Below are positions 35,574-43,673 of a stretch of DNA of 64,000 nt, piece by piece. A model generated the notes under the pieces. The model was not told the origin of the DNA and searched no databases. It worked only from the letters and a program-made list of their open reading frames with translations. Position numbers and translations under genes: made by a program. The stretch's first letter is position 1. The number at the start of each line of letters is the position of its first letter. The DNA comes from UMGS1663 sp963621995 (GTDB lineage Bacteria; Bacillota; Clostridia; TANB77; CAG-508), in the NCBI GenBank assembly GCA_963621995.1, contig CAVFFZ010000005.1:7758-71757 (forward strand). Direction: 5' to 3'.

Positions 35574-36836
35574 ATGCTAGATAAAAAACATGAAATAAAA
35601 GGAGGAATTACGTTCCACCAAATAGAAACAAATAAATTTAAAACAGATTTATTTGCAACTTTCTTAACTGTACCTTTAAATAGAGAAACAGTTACAAAAA
35701 ATGCATTACTTGCAGCAGTTTTAAGAAGAGGAACTAAAGAGTTGCCTTCTCAAGAATTAATAAGCAAAGAACTAGAAGAAATGTACGGAGCTTCTTTCGA
35801 TTGTGGTATAGAAAAATCAGGAGATTACCATACTTTTAAGTTTTACCTAGAAACAATAAACAATAGTTATTTGCCGGAAAATGAAAATTTAAGTAAAAAA
35901 GGACTAGAATTGTTACTTTCTATAGTATTTAACCCATATACAGAAAATGGAGCTTTCAAAGAAGAATATTTAAAAGGGGAAAAAGAAAATTTAAAACAAA
36001 TAATAGAAGGAAAAATAGATAATAAAGCAATATATGCATTAGACAGATGTATAGAGGAAATGTACAAAAATAAACCATATGGACTTTACAAATATGGATA
36101 TATAGAAGATATAGACAAAATATCAGCAAAAGAATTATATGAATATTATTTAGAAGTAATAAAAGAGTGTAAAATAGATATTTTTGCATCAGGTGAAAAT
36201 ATTGAAGAACTACAAAAAACAATAAAAGAAAATAAATATTTACAAAAATTAGAACAAAGAAAGCCTAAAATTATTAAAGAAGAACAAAAACAAGAAGTAA
36301 AAGAACAAAAAATAATAAAAGAAAGTATGGATGTAACACAAGGGAAATTAATAATGGGATTAGACGTAATATCTAAAACTAAAAATGCAAGTTATATAAC
36401 AATGGTATATAATACAATTTTAGGAGTAGGAGCAAATTCAAAACTATTCCAAAATGTAAGAGAAAAGGCGAGTTTAGCATATACATGTGGCTCAAACTTT
36501 GTTAAAAGAAAACAAATAATATTAATAAGAGCTGGAATAGAAATAGAAAACTATGAAAAAGCTGTAAATATTATAAATGAACAATTAAAAGACATGAAGA
36601 AAGGCAATTTTACAGAAGAAAATTTGGAAAGTGCTAAAAATTTAATTTATGCAACTATTAACAACATAGAAGAAGAACAAGATACTGAAATTAGTTACTA
36701 TTTTGGTCAAGAATTATCAGGAAATAATGTTACAATAGAAGAATACAAAGATAAAATAAGAAATGTAACTAAAGAAGAAGTTATTGAAGTTGCACAAAAT
36801 ATAAAACCAAATATAATTTACTTTTTAAAGGATTAA
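35574..36836 (+). CDS. M16-family peptidase-like protein (YmfF type)
   Basis: This 420-residue protein has the M16 two-domain fold but lacks the H-x-x-E-H zinc motif, as do YmfF-type partners. Recognisable parts are AAVLRRGTKELPSQELISKELEEMYGASFD (about 46-75) and the C-terminal domain with LGVGANSKLFQNVREKASLAYTCGS. It likely forms a heterodimer with the active subunit encoded at 36911, so that substrate is enclosed between the two. AGGAGGG precedes the ATG. Such pairs are found near processing and cell-division genes in Firmicutes; the substrate is unknown. Confidence 0.86.
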   Translation: MLDKKHEIKGGITFHQIETNKFKTDLFATFLTVPLNRETVTKNALLAAVLRRGTKELPSQELISKELEEMYGASFDCGIEKSGDYHTFKFYLETINNSYLPENENLSKKGLELLLSIVFNPYTENGAFKEEYLKGEKENLKQIIEGKIDNKAIYALDRCIEEMYKNKPYGLYKYGYIEDIDKISAKELYEYYLEVIKECKIDIFASGENIEELQKTIKENKYLQKLEQRKPKIIKEEQKQEVKEQKIIKESMDVTQGKLIMGLDVISKTKNASYITMVYNTILGVGANSKLFQNVREKASLAYTCGSNFVKRKQIILIRAGIEIENYEKAVNIINEQLKDMKKGNFTEENLESAKNLIYATINNIEEEQDTEISYYFGQELSGNNVTIEEYKDKIRNVTKEEVIEVAQNIKPNIIYFLKD

Positions 36837-36868
36837 AAAAGTATAAAATGCAAGGAAAGGAGAGTATA

Positions 36869-36907
36869 ATGTATTTTAATTTTAAACAAAATATGTTATA
36901 CAAATAA
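36869..36907 (+). CDS. 12-codon leader frame before the second M16 gene
   Basis: An ATG at 36869 with a strong GGAAAGGAGAG site opens a frame of 12 sense codons ending TAA at 36905-36907. The M16 start lies three bases later and has no ribosome site of its own. It may be a translated leader that hands ribosomes to the next gene by re-initiation. Confidence 0.5.
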   Translation: MYFNFKQNMLYK

Positions 36908-36910
36908 AAA

Positions 36911-38179
36911 ATGAAAGTTATAGAAAGCCTTAAAATAAAAGAAAAAATATATATGGAAAAACTAGAAAATGGATTAACAATTATGATAGTTCCTAAAAAT
37001 ACAACAAATAAAAAATATGTAATTTGGGGTACACATTTTGGATCTATAGATAATCATTTTATTATGCCAAATACAAAAGAAGAAGTGTCTGTACCAGATG
37101 GGGTGGCACATTTCCTAGAACATAAAATGTTTGAACAAGAAAATGGAAGAAATAGTTTAGATGTTCTAATGGGCTTAGGAGTAGATGCAAACGCATATAC
37201 AACCAATAACCATACAGCATATCTTTTTGAAACAACAGAAAACTTCTATGAAGCATTAGACGAACTAATGGATTATGTGCAACATCCATACTTTACAGAT
37301 GAAAATGTAGAAAAAGAAAAAGGTATTATAGGCCAAGAAATAGGAATGTATGATGACGACCCAGGCTGGAGATTATACATGAATGCTTTGGATTGCTTAT
37401 ATCATGATAATGTTATAAAAATAGATATAGCTGGAACTGTAGAATCTATTAGTAAAATAGACAAAGATGTTTTATATAAATGCTATAATACATTTTATAA
37501 TCCTTCAAACATGGTAATGGTAGTGTGTGGAGATTTTGAACCCCAAAAAATGTTAGAAGAAATAAAGAAAAGATTAGTAGAAAAGCCAAAACAAGGTGAA
37601 ATAAAAAGAATTTATGCACAAGAGAAAAAAGAAATTCACATGCCATACAAAGAAGACACTATGGAAGTAAGTTCTCCAATATTTATGGTTGGATTTAAAG
37701 ATGAAATAGAAGAAAAAAATAAAGTTCAAAGACATATAGCAATAGAAATATTAATGAATATGCTAATTGGAAAAAGCTCACCTTTATACCAAAAATTGTA
37801 TAATGAAGGATTACTAATGAACCAGCCAGACTTAGATTATGAATTTTCTAACGATTATGCACATGTATTAATTGCAAGCCAATCAAAAGAGCCTAAAAAA
37901 ATTCAAGAAGAATTATTAAAAGAAATAAAAAGGCTACAAGAAAATTTTGATGAAGCACATTTCAATAGAATAAGAAAAAAAATATATGGAGATTATGTAG
38001 CAGAATATAACAATGTAGCAGATATTTCCAGAATGTTATTATCAGATTATTTTAAAGGAGTTCAAACTTTTGATTATATAGAACAATTTTCAACAGTAAC
38101 TTTAGAATATACTAGACAAATTCTACAAGAAGTTTTTGATGAAAAAAGATGTATTTTGTCAGTTATTAAAACAAAATAA
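36911..38179 (+). CDS. M16-family zinc peptidase (YmfH type)
   Basis: This 422-residue protein has the active-site inverted zinc motif HFLEH at residues 67-71 in DGVAHFLEHKMFEQ. The third ligand Glu is expected in the helix with NVEKEKGIIGQEI, and the family element YNPSNMVMVVCGDF is present. It is the catalytic partner of the upstream M16-like protein. The ATG at 36911 lacks a ribosome site and follows a short leader frame by three bases, so translation probably depends on coupling. A homologous start position (about 20 residues before ENGL) supports this ATG. Confidence 0.88.
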   Translation: MKVIESLKIKEKIYMEKLENGLTIMIVPKNTTNKKYVIWGTHFGSIDNHFIMPNTKEEVSVPDGVAHFLEHKMFEQENGRNSLDVLMGLGVDANAYTTNNHTAYLFETTENFYEALDELMDYVQHPYFTDENVEKEKGIIGQEIGMYDDDPGWRLYMNALDCLYHDNVIKIDIAGTVESISKIDKDVLYKCYNTFYNPSNMVMVVCGDFEPQKMLEEIKKRLVEKPKQGEIKRIYAQEKKEIHMPYKEDTMEVSSPIFMVGFKDEIEEKNKVQRHIAIEILMNMLIGKSSPLYQKLYNEGLLMNQPDLDYEFSNDYAHVLIASQSKEPKKIQEELLKEIKRLQENFDEAHFNRIRKKIYGDYVAEYNNVADISRMLLSDYFKGVQTFDYIEQFSTVTLEYTRQILQEVFDEKRCILSVIKTK

Positions 38180-38233
38180 AATAATATGTCGAAAAAAGTA
38201 AAAAAACGTAAAAAGATGACATACGAAAATTTT

Positions 38234-38261
38234 AAAAAAACTCAGAAATAGGGTTTTTTTT
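38234..38261 (+). terminator. Weak terminator after the M16 pair
   Basis: AAAAAAACTC at 38234-38243 can pair with GGGTTTTTTTT at 38251 onward with one mismatch, ending in a T run. Confidence 0.55.
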
Positions 38262-38337
38262 ATTGACTAAATTGTAAAAATATGGTAGTTTATAATTAAA
38301 GTAAAAGAAAAAGCAATAAAAATAGAGGAGGGGTTAT

Positions 38338-38517
38338 ATGTTAAATGATGAAATTTGTAAATTAAGAGATAAATTAAATGAAAGTATAGTTTCAGGGCAA
38401 GATTATAGTATAACCTATAAATTAAGTGTAGAGTTAGATGAATTAATTGCTAAATACTACCGAAGAAATAAAGAACTACAAAAGCAGAGAGAAGAAAGTT
38501 GTGTATTAGTAAAATAA
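38338..38517 (+). CDS. Spo0E-like aspartyl-phosphate phosphatase
   Basis: This 59-residue two-helix protein has the Spo0E-family pattern, with SVELDELIAKYYR at about 30-42 standing for the conserved S-x-x-L-D-x-L-I-x-x-Y motif. Spo0E proteins remove phosphate from Spo0A, delaying sporulation. GAGGAGGGG precedes the ATG at 38338, and a strong terminator lies 4 bp after the stop. It supports a spore-former or a recent descendant of one. Confidence 0.8.
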   Translation: MLNDEICKLRDKLNESIVSGQDYSITYKLSVELDELIAKYYRRNKELQKQREESCVLVK

Positions 38518-38521
38518 AATG

Positions 38522-38561
38522 AAAGGTCTTATTACATTAAAAAGTGTAATAAGACTTTTTA
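38522..38561 (+). terminator. Terminator after the Spo0E-like gene
   Basis: GTCTTATTACA (38526-38536) is perfectly complementary to TGTAATAAGAC (38545-38555), followed by TTTTT. It isolates the secretion locus that follows. Confidence 0.9.
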
Positions 38562-38573
38562 TTTGGGAAAAAG

Positions 38574-38602
38574 TTGAAAAATAAAATTAAATAAGTTATA
38601 AT
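38574..38602 (+). promoter_or_regulatory. Promoter of the first pilin gene
   Basis: TTGAAA (38574-38579) and TATAAT (38597-38602) with 17-bp spacing. The first 15 bases, TTGAAAAATAAAA and onward, are shared with the third pilin promoter at 39535. Confidence 0.75.
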
Positions 38603-38635
38603 TATAGTATAACGAAAAATTGGAGGAAATAACAT

Positions 38636-39037
38636 ATGAAGAATACAAAAAAAATGAGTGTAATACAAATAATAATAATGATTATTGCTTTAATTATGAC
38701 ATTAGGAACAACTGTATTTGCAGGACCGTATACTGATTTAGATGATAGTGACTATCAACAAATAGTAACTGATAATTATAAACCACGCGAATTAACAACA
38801 GCAGATTATCAGACTGCTTTTAATATGGCTTCAACTATAGTAGGGGCACTTACAACTGTTGGAACAGTTATAGCAGTTGTTGGAATTATAATATTAGGAC
38901 TTAAATATATGATGGGAAGCGTAGAGCAAAAAGCAGATTATAAAAAGACAATGATACCATATTTAGTTGGCTGTATATTGATTTTCTGCATATCAACAAT
39001 TGTATCTATTATATACAAATTGGCATCACAATTATAA
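38636..39037 (+). CDS. VirB2/TrbC-like pilin 1
   Basis: This 133-residue protein has a signal peptide ending in VFAGP (about residue 31), a short linker and two hydrophobic helices (about 63-93 and 103-130) joined by a charged turn MMGSVEQKADYKK. This is the plan of VirB2/TrbC conjugative pilins. The same turn and the IPYLVG entry to the second helix recur in the proteins at 39107 and 39598. It would be processed and assembled into the secretion filament or channel lining. It has its own promoter and a GGAGG site. Confidence 0.85.
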   Translation: MKNTKKMSVIQIIIMIIALIMTLGTTVFAGPYTDLDDSDYQQIVTDNYKPRELTTADYQTAFNMASTIVGALTTVGTVIAVVGIIILGLKYMMGSVEQKADYKKTMIPYLVGCILIFCISTIVSIIYKLASQL

Positions 39038-39106
39038 AAAATAGTAGTAAATAAACAATAAATATAAAATTTATTTATACCTTTTAAGAAAGGAGAATTA
39101 TAAGAA

Positions 39107-39508
39107 ATGAAAAAAATAAAAATAGTAACAGTCATATTGTTAATATTACTAAGTATAATAACTATAACTAAACCAATATATGCAGCAGATACTGTTGAAA
39201 AACATACTGCAGGGGAAATTATACAAGAAGGAAAAAAATTTATAACAATAGGAGAAAAAGAAGCAGATAAAATTAGCCAAGATAATTTAATAAATATGTC
39301 AGATACAATATATAATATTCTATTAGTAGCAGGTATAATTATAGCAATTATTGTAGGATTAATAATGGGTATAAAATTTATAATGGGTGGAATAGAGGAA
39401 AAGGCAGAAATAAAGGCAATGCTTATACCATATATAATTGGTTGTGTAGTTGTATTTGGAGCTTTTACAATATGGAAGGTTGTTGTAGATATATTACAAT
39501 CAGTGTAA
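39107..39508 (+). CDS. VirB2/TrbC-like pilin 2
   Basis: This 133-residue paralogue has a signal peptide ending in IYAAD (about 28), a longer charged linker (about 29-62) and two hydrophobic helices around the turn MGGIEEKAEIKA. It is more diverged than pilins 1 and 3. No clear promoter of its own was seen in the 69-bp gap, so it is probably transcribed from 38574. AAAGGAG precedes the ATG. Confidence 0.82.
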   Translation: MKKIKIVTVILLILLSIITITKPIYAADTVEKHTAGEIIQEGKKFITIGEKEADKISQDNLINMSDTIYNILLVAGIIIAIIVGLIMGIKFIMGGIEEKAEIKAMLIPYIIGCVVVFGAFTIWKVVVDILQSV

Positions 39509-39534
39509 AATTTAGAAAAATACGTAGAAAATGG

Positions 39535-39563
39535 TTGAAAAATAAAAAAATATATATTATAAT
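39535..39563 (+). promoter_or_regulatory. Promoter of the third pilin gene
   Basis: TTGAAA (39535-39540) and TATAAT (39558-39563) with 17-bp spacing, nearly copying the pilin 1 promoter. Confidence 0.72.
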
Positions 39564-39597
39564 AAAAATAACAATGTAAAAGAGGAGGAGAAATCAT

Positions 39598-39975
39598 ATG
39601 AAAAAACAAGTAAAAGTACTTTCTATAGCATTAATAGTATTAACTGTATTATTGGCTATAAGCAATGTTGTATTAGCTACAGACATATCAGGAAAAATAG
39701 ATCAAATTGCACAAGGTAACCCAAGTGCAGATACATCAAAAGTAGTTAATTTAGGTGCAACAATAGTTACTATTATGCAAACAGTAGGTATAGTTGTAGC
39801 AGTTGTAGTACTATTAATATTAGGTATTAAATATATGATGGGTAGTGCAGAAGAGAAAGCAGAATACAAGAAAACAATGATACCATATCTTGTAGGAGCT
39901 GTATTAATATTTGCTGCAACTACAATAGTTAACGTAGTATACCAGATGGCAAACGGATTAAATTCAACAAAATAA
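39598..39975 (+). CDS. VirB2/TrbC-like pilin 3
   Basis: This 125-residue pilin has a signal peptide ending in VLATD (about 29) and two helices around the turn MMGSAEEKAEYKK, close to pilin 1. It has its own promoter and is followed by two successive terminators, which should make the pilins much more abundant than the machine proteins downstream. GAGGAGGAG precedes the ATG. Confidence 0.85.
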   Translation: MKKQVKVLSIALIVLTVLLAISNVVLATDISGKIDQIAQGNPSADTSKVVNLGATIVTIMQTVGIVVAVVVLLILGIKYMMGSAEEKAEYKKTMIPYLVGAVLIFAATTIVNVVYQMANGLNSTK

Positions 39976-39983
39976 TAAATAAT

Positions 39984-40011
39984 AAAAAGCTAGCTTTAAG
40001 CTAGTTTTTTT
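39984..40011 (+). terminator. First terminator after the pilin genes
   Basis: CTAGC (39990-39994) pairs with GCTAG (40100-numbered arm at 40000-40004), extended by an A-run/T-run pairing. T7 follows. Confidence 0.8.
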
Positions 40012-40067
40012 GTGAATAATTTTACAAAAACATAACAAATATATTACAGAAATATTAAAAATATATT

Positions 40068-40095
40068 AAAAATGCACAAAAGTGCATTTTTTTTT
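40068..40095 (+). terminator. Second terminator after the pilin genes
   Basis: AAAATGCAC (40069-40077) pairs with GTGCATTTT (40082-40090) around AAAA, followed by more T. A weak promoter after it (TATAAT near 40129) may restart transcription for PrgI. Confidence 0.82.
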
Positions 40096-40182
40096 GCTTT
40101 TTTGTTACATTTTGTAAGACTTTCTGTTATAATATATGTAAGTGTAATTAGATATAAAACAAAAGAAAGGAAATATATTTGT

Positions 40183-40530
40183 ATGGGAACTTATAATATA
40201 CCTAGAAATGTTAAAGGAGAGGGAAGAATTTTATTCATATTCTCTGTTAAAAGTATGATTTATTCTGCTATAGGAGCAGTACTTGGCTTGCCATTCTATT
40301 TTATATTTTCAGTATTTAAATTAAATATTGTAGGAATTGCAATAATGGCCTTTATAGCTTTAATAGGATTTATAATAGGAACATTTAAATTCCCAGAAAT
40401 TAACTCACTTAAATTTACTAAAAAAGTAGGCGGAGAAAATATAGACGATATTATAAAACGTGCAATAATGTTTAAGAAACATGGAAATAGAATTTATCTA
40501 TATACAAAGGAGGAAGAAAAGAATGGATAG
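40183..40530 (+). CDS. PrgI-family type IV secretion membrane protein
   Basis: This 115-residue protein starts MGTYNIPRNVKGEGRILFIFS and has two membrane helices (about 26-47 and 50-68), then a soluble tail. PrgI and its relatives (VirB3-like) are inner-membrane parts of Gram-positive type IV secretion systems and almost always precede VirB4. The ATG at 40183 follows GAAAGGAAA. A longer frame from 40072 would run through the terminator hairpin and is rejected. It overlaps the next gene by 8 bp. Confidence 0.86.
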   Translation: MGTYNIPRNVKGEGRILFIFSVKSMIYSAIGAVLGLPFYFIFSVFKLNIVGIAIMAFIALIGFIIGTFKFPEINSLKFTKKVGGENIDDIIKRAIMFKKHGNRIYLYTKEEEKNG

Positions 40531-41728
40531 TATCAAATTACTTACAATCATTTTAACAGTAGTACTTGGAATAATGTTTTTACTTTTAGTAGTATTAGCA
40601 TTTATGTACATATCTTCAAAAATGAAAAAGAAGGAAAGCAAAGAACAAACAGTTACACCAGATGGAAAAACAAAAACAAGAAAGTATAAAGAATATAGAA
40701 CAGAATCAATAATGGACTTTATGGAATTTGATACTGTTATAGATAATATGATTTCTCAAAAAGATGGTATGCGTTATATTATGGTGGTAGAATGTCAAGG
40801 TATTAACTATGATTTAATGTCAGAAGTAGAAAAAAACTCTGTAGAAGAAGGTTTTATACAATTTTTAAATACTTTACGTCACCCTATACAAATATATACA
40901 CAAACAAGAACAATTAACTTAGATAGTAGTATACAAACATACAAAGAGAAAGTAAAAGAAATTCAATATGCATTAGAAAAACAAGAAATGCAATATAACC
41001 AAATGGTTCGTTCAGAAGCTTATACTCAAGAGCAATTAAACAAAGTATATTTTGAACTAACAAAACAAAGAAATCTTTACGAATATGGAAAAGATATTAT
41101 TTACAACACAGAAAAGATGAGCTTAAACAAAAATGTATTAAACAAGAAATATTATGTGGTAATTCCATATTTCCTAGAAGAACTTGGTGATAACCACTTT
41201 GATAAAGAAGAACAAAGAAATATGGCATTTTCTGAACTATATACAAGAGCACAATCCGTGGTAAGAACTTTAGGAGTTTGTGGAATAAATGCAAAAGTAA
41301 TGTCATCAAATGAATTAGTAGAGTTATTATATGTAGCATATAACAGAGATGAAGCAGAAGTATATGGTCTAGACAAAGCATTAAAAGCAGGATATGATGA
41401 ACTTTATAGTACAGCACAAGATGTTGTAGAAAAACAAATGAAAGCATTAGATAAAGAAATAGAAGAAGAAGCATTAGAAAAAGCTAGAACGAAAGTAACA
41501 GAAGCAAGATCTGAAAAACAAAAAGTATTACAAGAGAAAAAAGATAATAAACGTGACTTAATAGATGAACTTGCAAAATTAATTATTGAAGAAAATACTC
41601 AAATACTTGGAGCAGATATTGCAGAAGATGCAATAGAAAAAATAGATAATGAAAAAGAAGGAGGAACAAAAGATAATGTGGAAAAACAAGAAACAAAAAG
41701 AGCTAGACAAACAAAGAAAGCTCAATAA
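40523..41728 (+). CDS. TraC-like/VirB4 N-domain-like membrane-anchored protein
   Basis: This 401-residue protein has one N-terminal helix (about 6-29), a short basic linker, then a mixed domain (DFMEFDTVIDNMISQKDG, then YIMVVECQGINYDLMSEVEKNSVEEGF and FLNTLRHPIQIYTQTR). That domain resembles the N-terminal domain of VirB4/TraC proteins. Helical parts and a long charged C-terminal coiled coil follow (from about 300). There is no Walker motif. It appears to be a separate VirB4-N-like scaffold that accompanies the full VirB4. The start at 40523 follows AAAGGAGGAAG. It overlaps PrgI by 8 bp and VirB4 by 53 bp, so all are co-translated. Confidence 0.75.
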   Translation: MDSIKLLTIILTVVLGIMFLLLVVLAFMYISSKMKKKESKEQTVTPDGKTKTRKYKEYRTESIMDFMEFDTVIDNMISQKDGMRYIMVVECQGINYDLMSEVEKNSVEEGFIQFLNTLRHPIQIYTQTRTINLDSSIQTYKEKVKEIQYALEKQEMQYNQMVRSEAYTQEQLNKVYFELTKQRNLYEYGKDIIYNTEKMSLNKNVLNKKYYVVIPYFLEELGDNHFDKEEQRNMAFSELYTRAQSVVRTLGVCGINAKVMSSNELVELLYVAYNRDEAEVYGLDKALKAGYDELYSTAQDVVEKQMKALDKEIEEEALEKARTKVTEARSEKQKVLQEKKDNKRDLIDELAKLIIEENTQILGADIAEDAIEKIDNEKEGGTKDNVEKQETKRARQTKKAQ

Positions 41729-43658
41729 TAATAATGATTATTCAAATCCAGATGAATATCAAATTTTAAAAAAGAAAACCATAAAAGAACTAATAGCTCC
41801 TTCAGGAATAGATGCAAGCAATATAGATCATTTAGAAATAATTTCAAATGTTACAAGATATGCAAGAAGTTTCTTTGTTTCTGAATTACCAAGAATGGCA
41901 ACATTCCCAGAATTATTTAGGGATATGTACTTATTCGGAGATATAAATACTTCTATATATATAAACCCAATTGCAGAATCTAGATCACAAAATGAGTTAA
42001 ATAGAACTATTAACGAACTTGAAACAGAAAGAATTGTAGCAGCAGATAGAGGAAACATAAACAGAGAAAGTACATTAGGACAAAAAAGATGGGAAGCAGA
42101 ACAATTAAGAGATGAAATTGCAGCAGGTTATAATAAACTATTTGAAGCATCAGTAGTATCTACATTATTTGCATATAGCCTAGAAGATTTGGACAGATAC
42201 ACAAAACTTTTAGCATCTGAAATGTCCAAATCATTAGTTGGTATAAAAAGTGCATGGGGAATACAAGAGGAAGCATTCCAAAGCAATTTACCATTAATGA
42301 AAGATAAAGTAAAAAAAACACATACATTTGATAGACGTTCAATGGGAACAGTATTCCCATTTACAACATCAGAAGTTGGGCATCCAACAGGTATACCACT
42401 TGGATTTAACAAACAAACTGGTGTGCCAATATTATTTGATAACTTCCATTCATCACTTGCAAACTATAATATGGTTATATTTGCGAAATCTGGTGCTGGT
42501 AAATCTGTAACAATGAAAACACTAATTTCTCGTAGCGCAGTATTAATGGGAATTCAAAGTTTAGCACTAGATGCCGAAGGCGAATATACAATAGTAGCAG
42601 AAAGTTTAGGTGGAATAAATGTAGTTATTAGCCCAACTTCTAAAACAGTTATTAACTTATTTGATATAGAGCCAGAGGTAATTAGAGACGAAATAACAGG
42701 AAAGTCAAGAAGTGTAGTTAATGTGGAAAGTAAAGTTGAAGATGTTACACAAGCGTTACTTACAATGGCAAGAGGTAGTACAAGATCTCAAGAAGTAAAC
42801 GAACTTACAAAACAAATTATATCAGAATCTGTTGCAGAGGAATATGCAGCAAACCATATTACAAGTGACCCAGCAAGTTTATATGAATCAAATGCAATTA
42901 TGAGTGGAGATGTACTTGGAAAGAAAAAGAAAAATATGCCAACTATAGGTTCATGGTACAAAAGAATACTAAGAAAAGCAGAAGAAAATAAAAACGTAGA
43001 TTACCAATTCCATTATAGCTATTTAATTAAGGTTATGAAACAATATATTCGTGAATATAACGGACAAATGGCGTATTTTGATGGACAATCTACATTTGAT
43101 TTATTAGATGGAACATTGTTTGTTAACTTAGATATTTCTCAACTAGAGGAAAGGTTTGCAAGACCACTTGCACAACAAATTTTACTTTCTTGGATTTGGG
43201 AAAAATATGTTAAGAAAAATAGTGAAGATAGAACAAAAGCTTATAAAAAAAGAGTATTAGTTGATGAGGCTTGGATGTTGCTTCCATACCCAGAAGCCGT
43301 AGACTTTTTAAATACAATGGCACGTCGTGCCAGAAAAAGAAATGTATCTTTGGCAATTATTTCTCAAAGATTCCAAGATTTCTATGAGAAACCAGAGGCA
43401 CAAGCAGTTTTAACTTCATCTGATACAAAGTTATTTTTAGCACAAGATAAATCTGAAATACAATATTTAAAAGAAGTATTTAAATTAAGCTCTGGAGAAG
43501 CTAACTTCTTAGTAACATGTTTTAAAGGAGAAGGTCTTTTAAAAGTAGGAGCAGATACAGCAATTATTCAGATAAAGCCAACTGCAAAAGAATTTGAATT
43601 TGTTGAAACAAATATCAATAAGTTGGTTCAAATGAACAAAAAGAAAGAGGAGTACTAA
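41676..43658 (+). CDS. virB4: VirB4/TraE-family secretion ATPase
   Basis: This 660-residue ATPase powers type IV secretion and pilus assembly. The N-terminal domain (about 40-220) has FFVSELPRMATFPELF. The RecA-like domain has Walker A AKSGAGKS (about 269-276), the LALDAEGEYT strand, Walker B RVLVDEAWMLL (about 526-536) and the ISQRFQDF motif. The ATG at 41676 is placed by AAGGAGGAAC; the earlier in-frame ATG at 41649 precedes that site. It overlaps the previous gene by 53 bp, and the channel gene is 15 bp downstream. Length is shorter than the about 800 residues of classical VirB4, fitting a split with the TraC-like gene upstream. Confidence 0.93.
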   Translation: MWKNKKQKELDKQRKLNNNNDYSNPDEYQILKKKTIKELIAPSGIDASNIDHLEIISNVTRYARSFFVSELPRMATFPELFRDMYLFGDINTSIYINPIAESRSQNELNRTINELETERIVAADRGNINRESTLGQKRWEAEQLRDEIAAGYNKLFEASVVSTLFAYSLEDLDRYTKLLASEMSKSLVGIKSAWGIQEEAFQSNLPLMKDKVKKTHTFDRRSMGTVFPFTTSEVGHPTGIPLGFNKQTGVPILFDNFHSSLANYNMVIFAKSGAGKSVTMKTLISRSAVLMGIQSLALDAEGEYTIVAESLGGINVVISPTSKTVINLFDIEPEVIRDEITGKSRSVVNVESKVEDVTQALLTMARGSTRSQEVNELTKQIISESVAEEYAANHITSDPASLYESNAIMSGDVLGKKKKNMPTIGSWYKRILRKAEENKNVDYQFHYSYLIKVMKQYIREYNGQMAYFDGQSTFDLLDGTLFVNLDISQLEERFARPLAQQILLSWIWEKYVKKNSEDRTKAYKKRVLVDEAWMLLPYPEAVDFLNTMARRARKRNVSLAIISQRFQDFYEKPEAQAVLTSSDTKLFLAQDKSEIQYLKEVFKLSSGEANFLVTCFKGEGLLKVGADTAIIQIKPTAKEFEFVETNINKLVQMNKKKEEY

Positions 43659-43673
43659 AAGGAGAGAAATAGT

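Noticed and set aside
38938..39609. 223-codon minus-strand frame across pilins 1-3
   Set aside because: It is antisense to two clear pilins and crosses their promoters; composition is typical of an antisense shadow.
40072..40182. N-terminal extension of PrgI from 40072
   Set aside because: It would be translated through a terminator hairpin; a good ribosome site precedes the ATG at 40183, and homologues start there.
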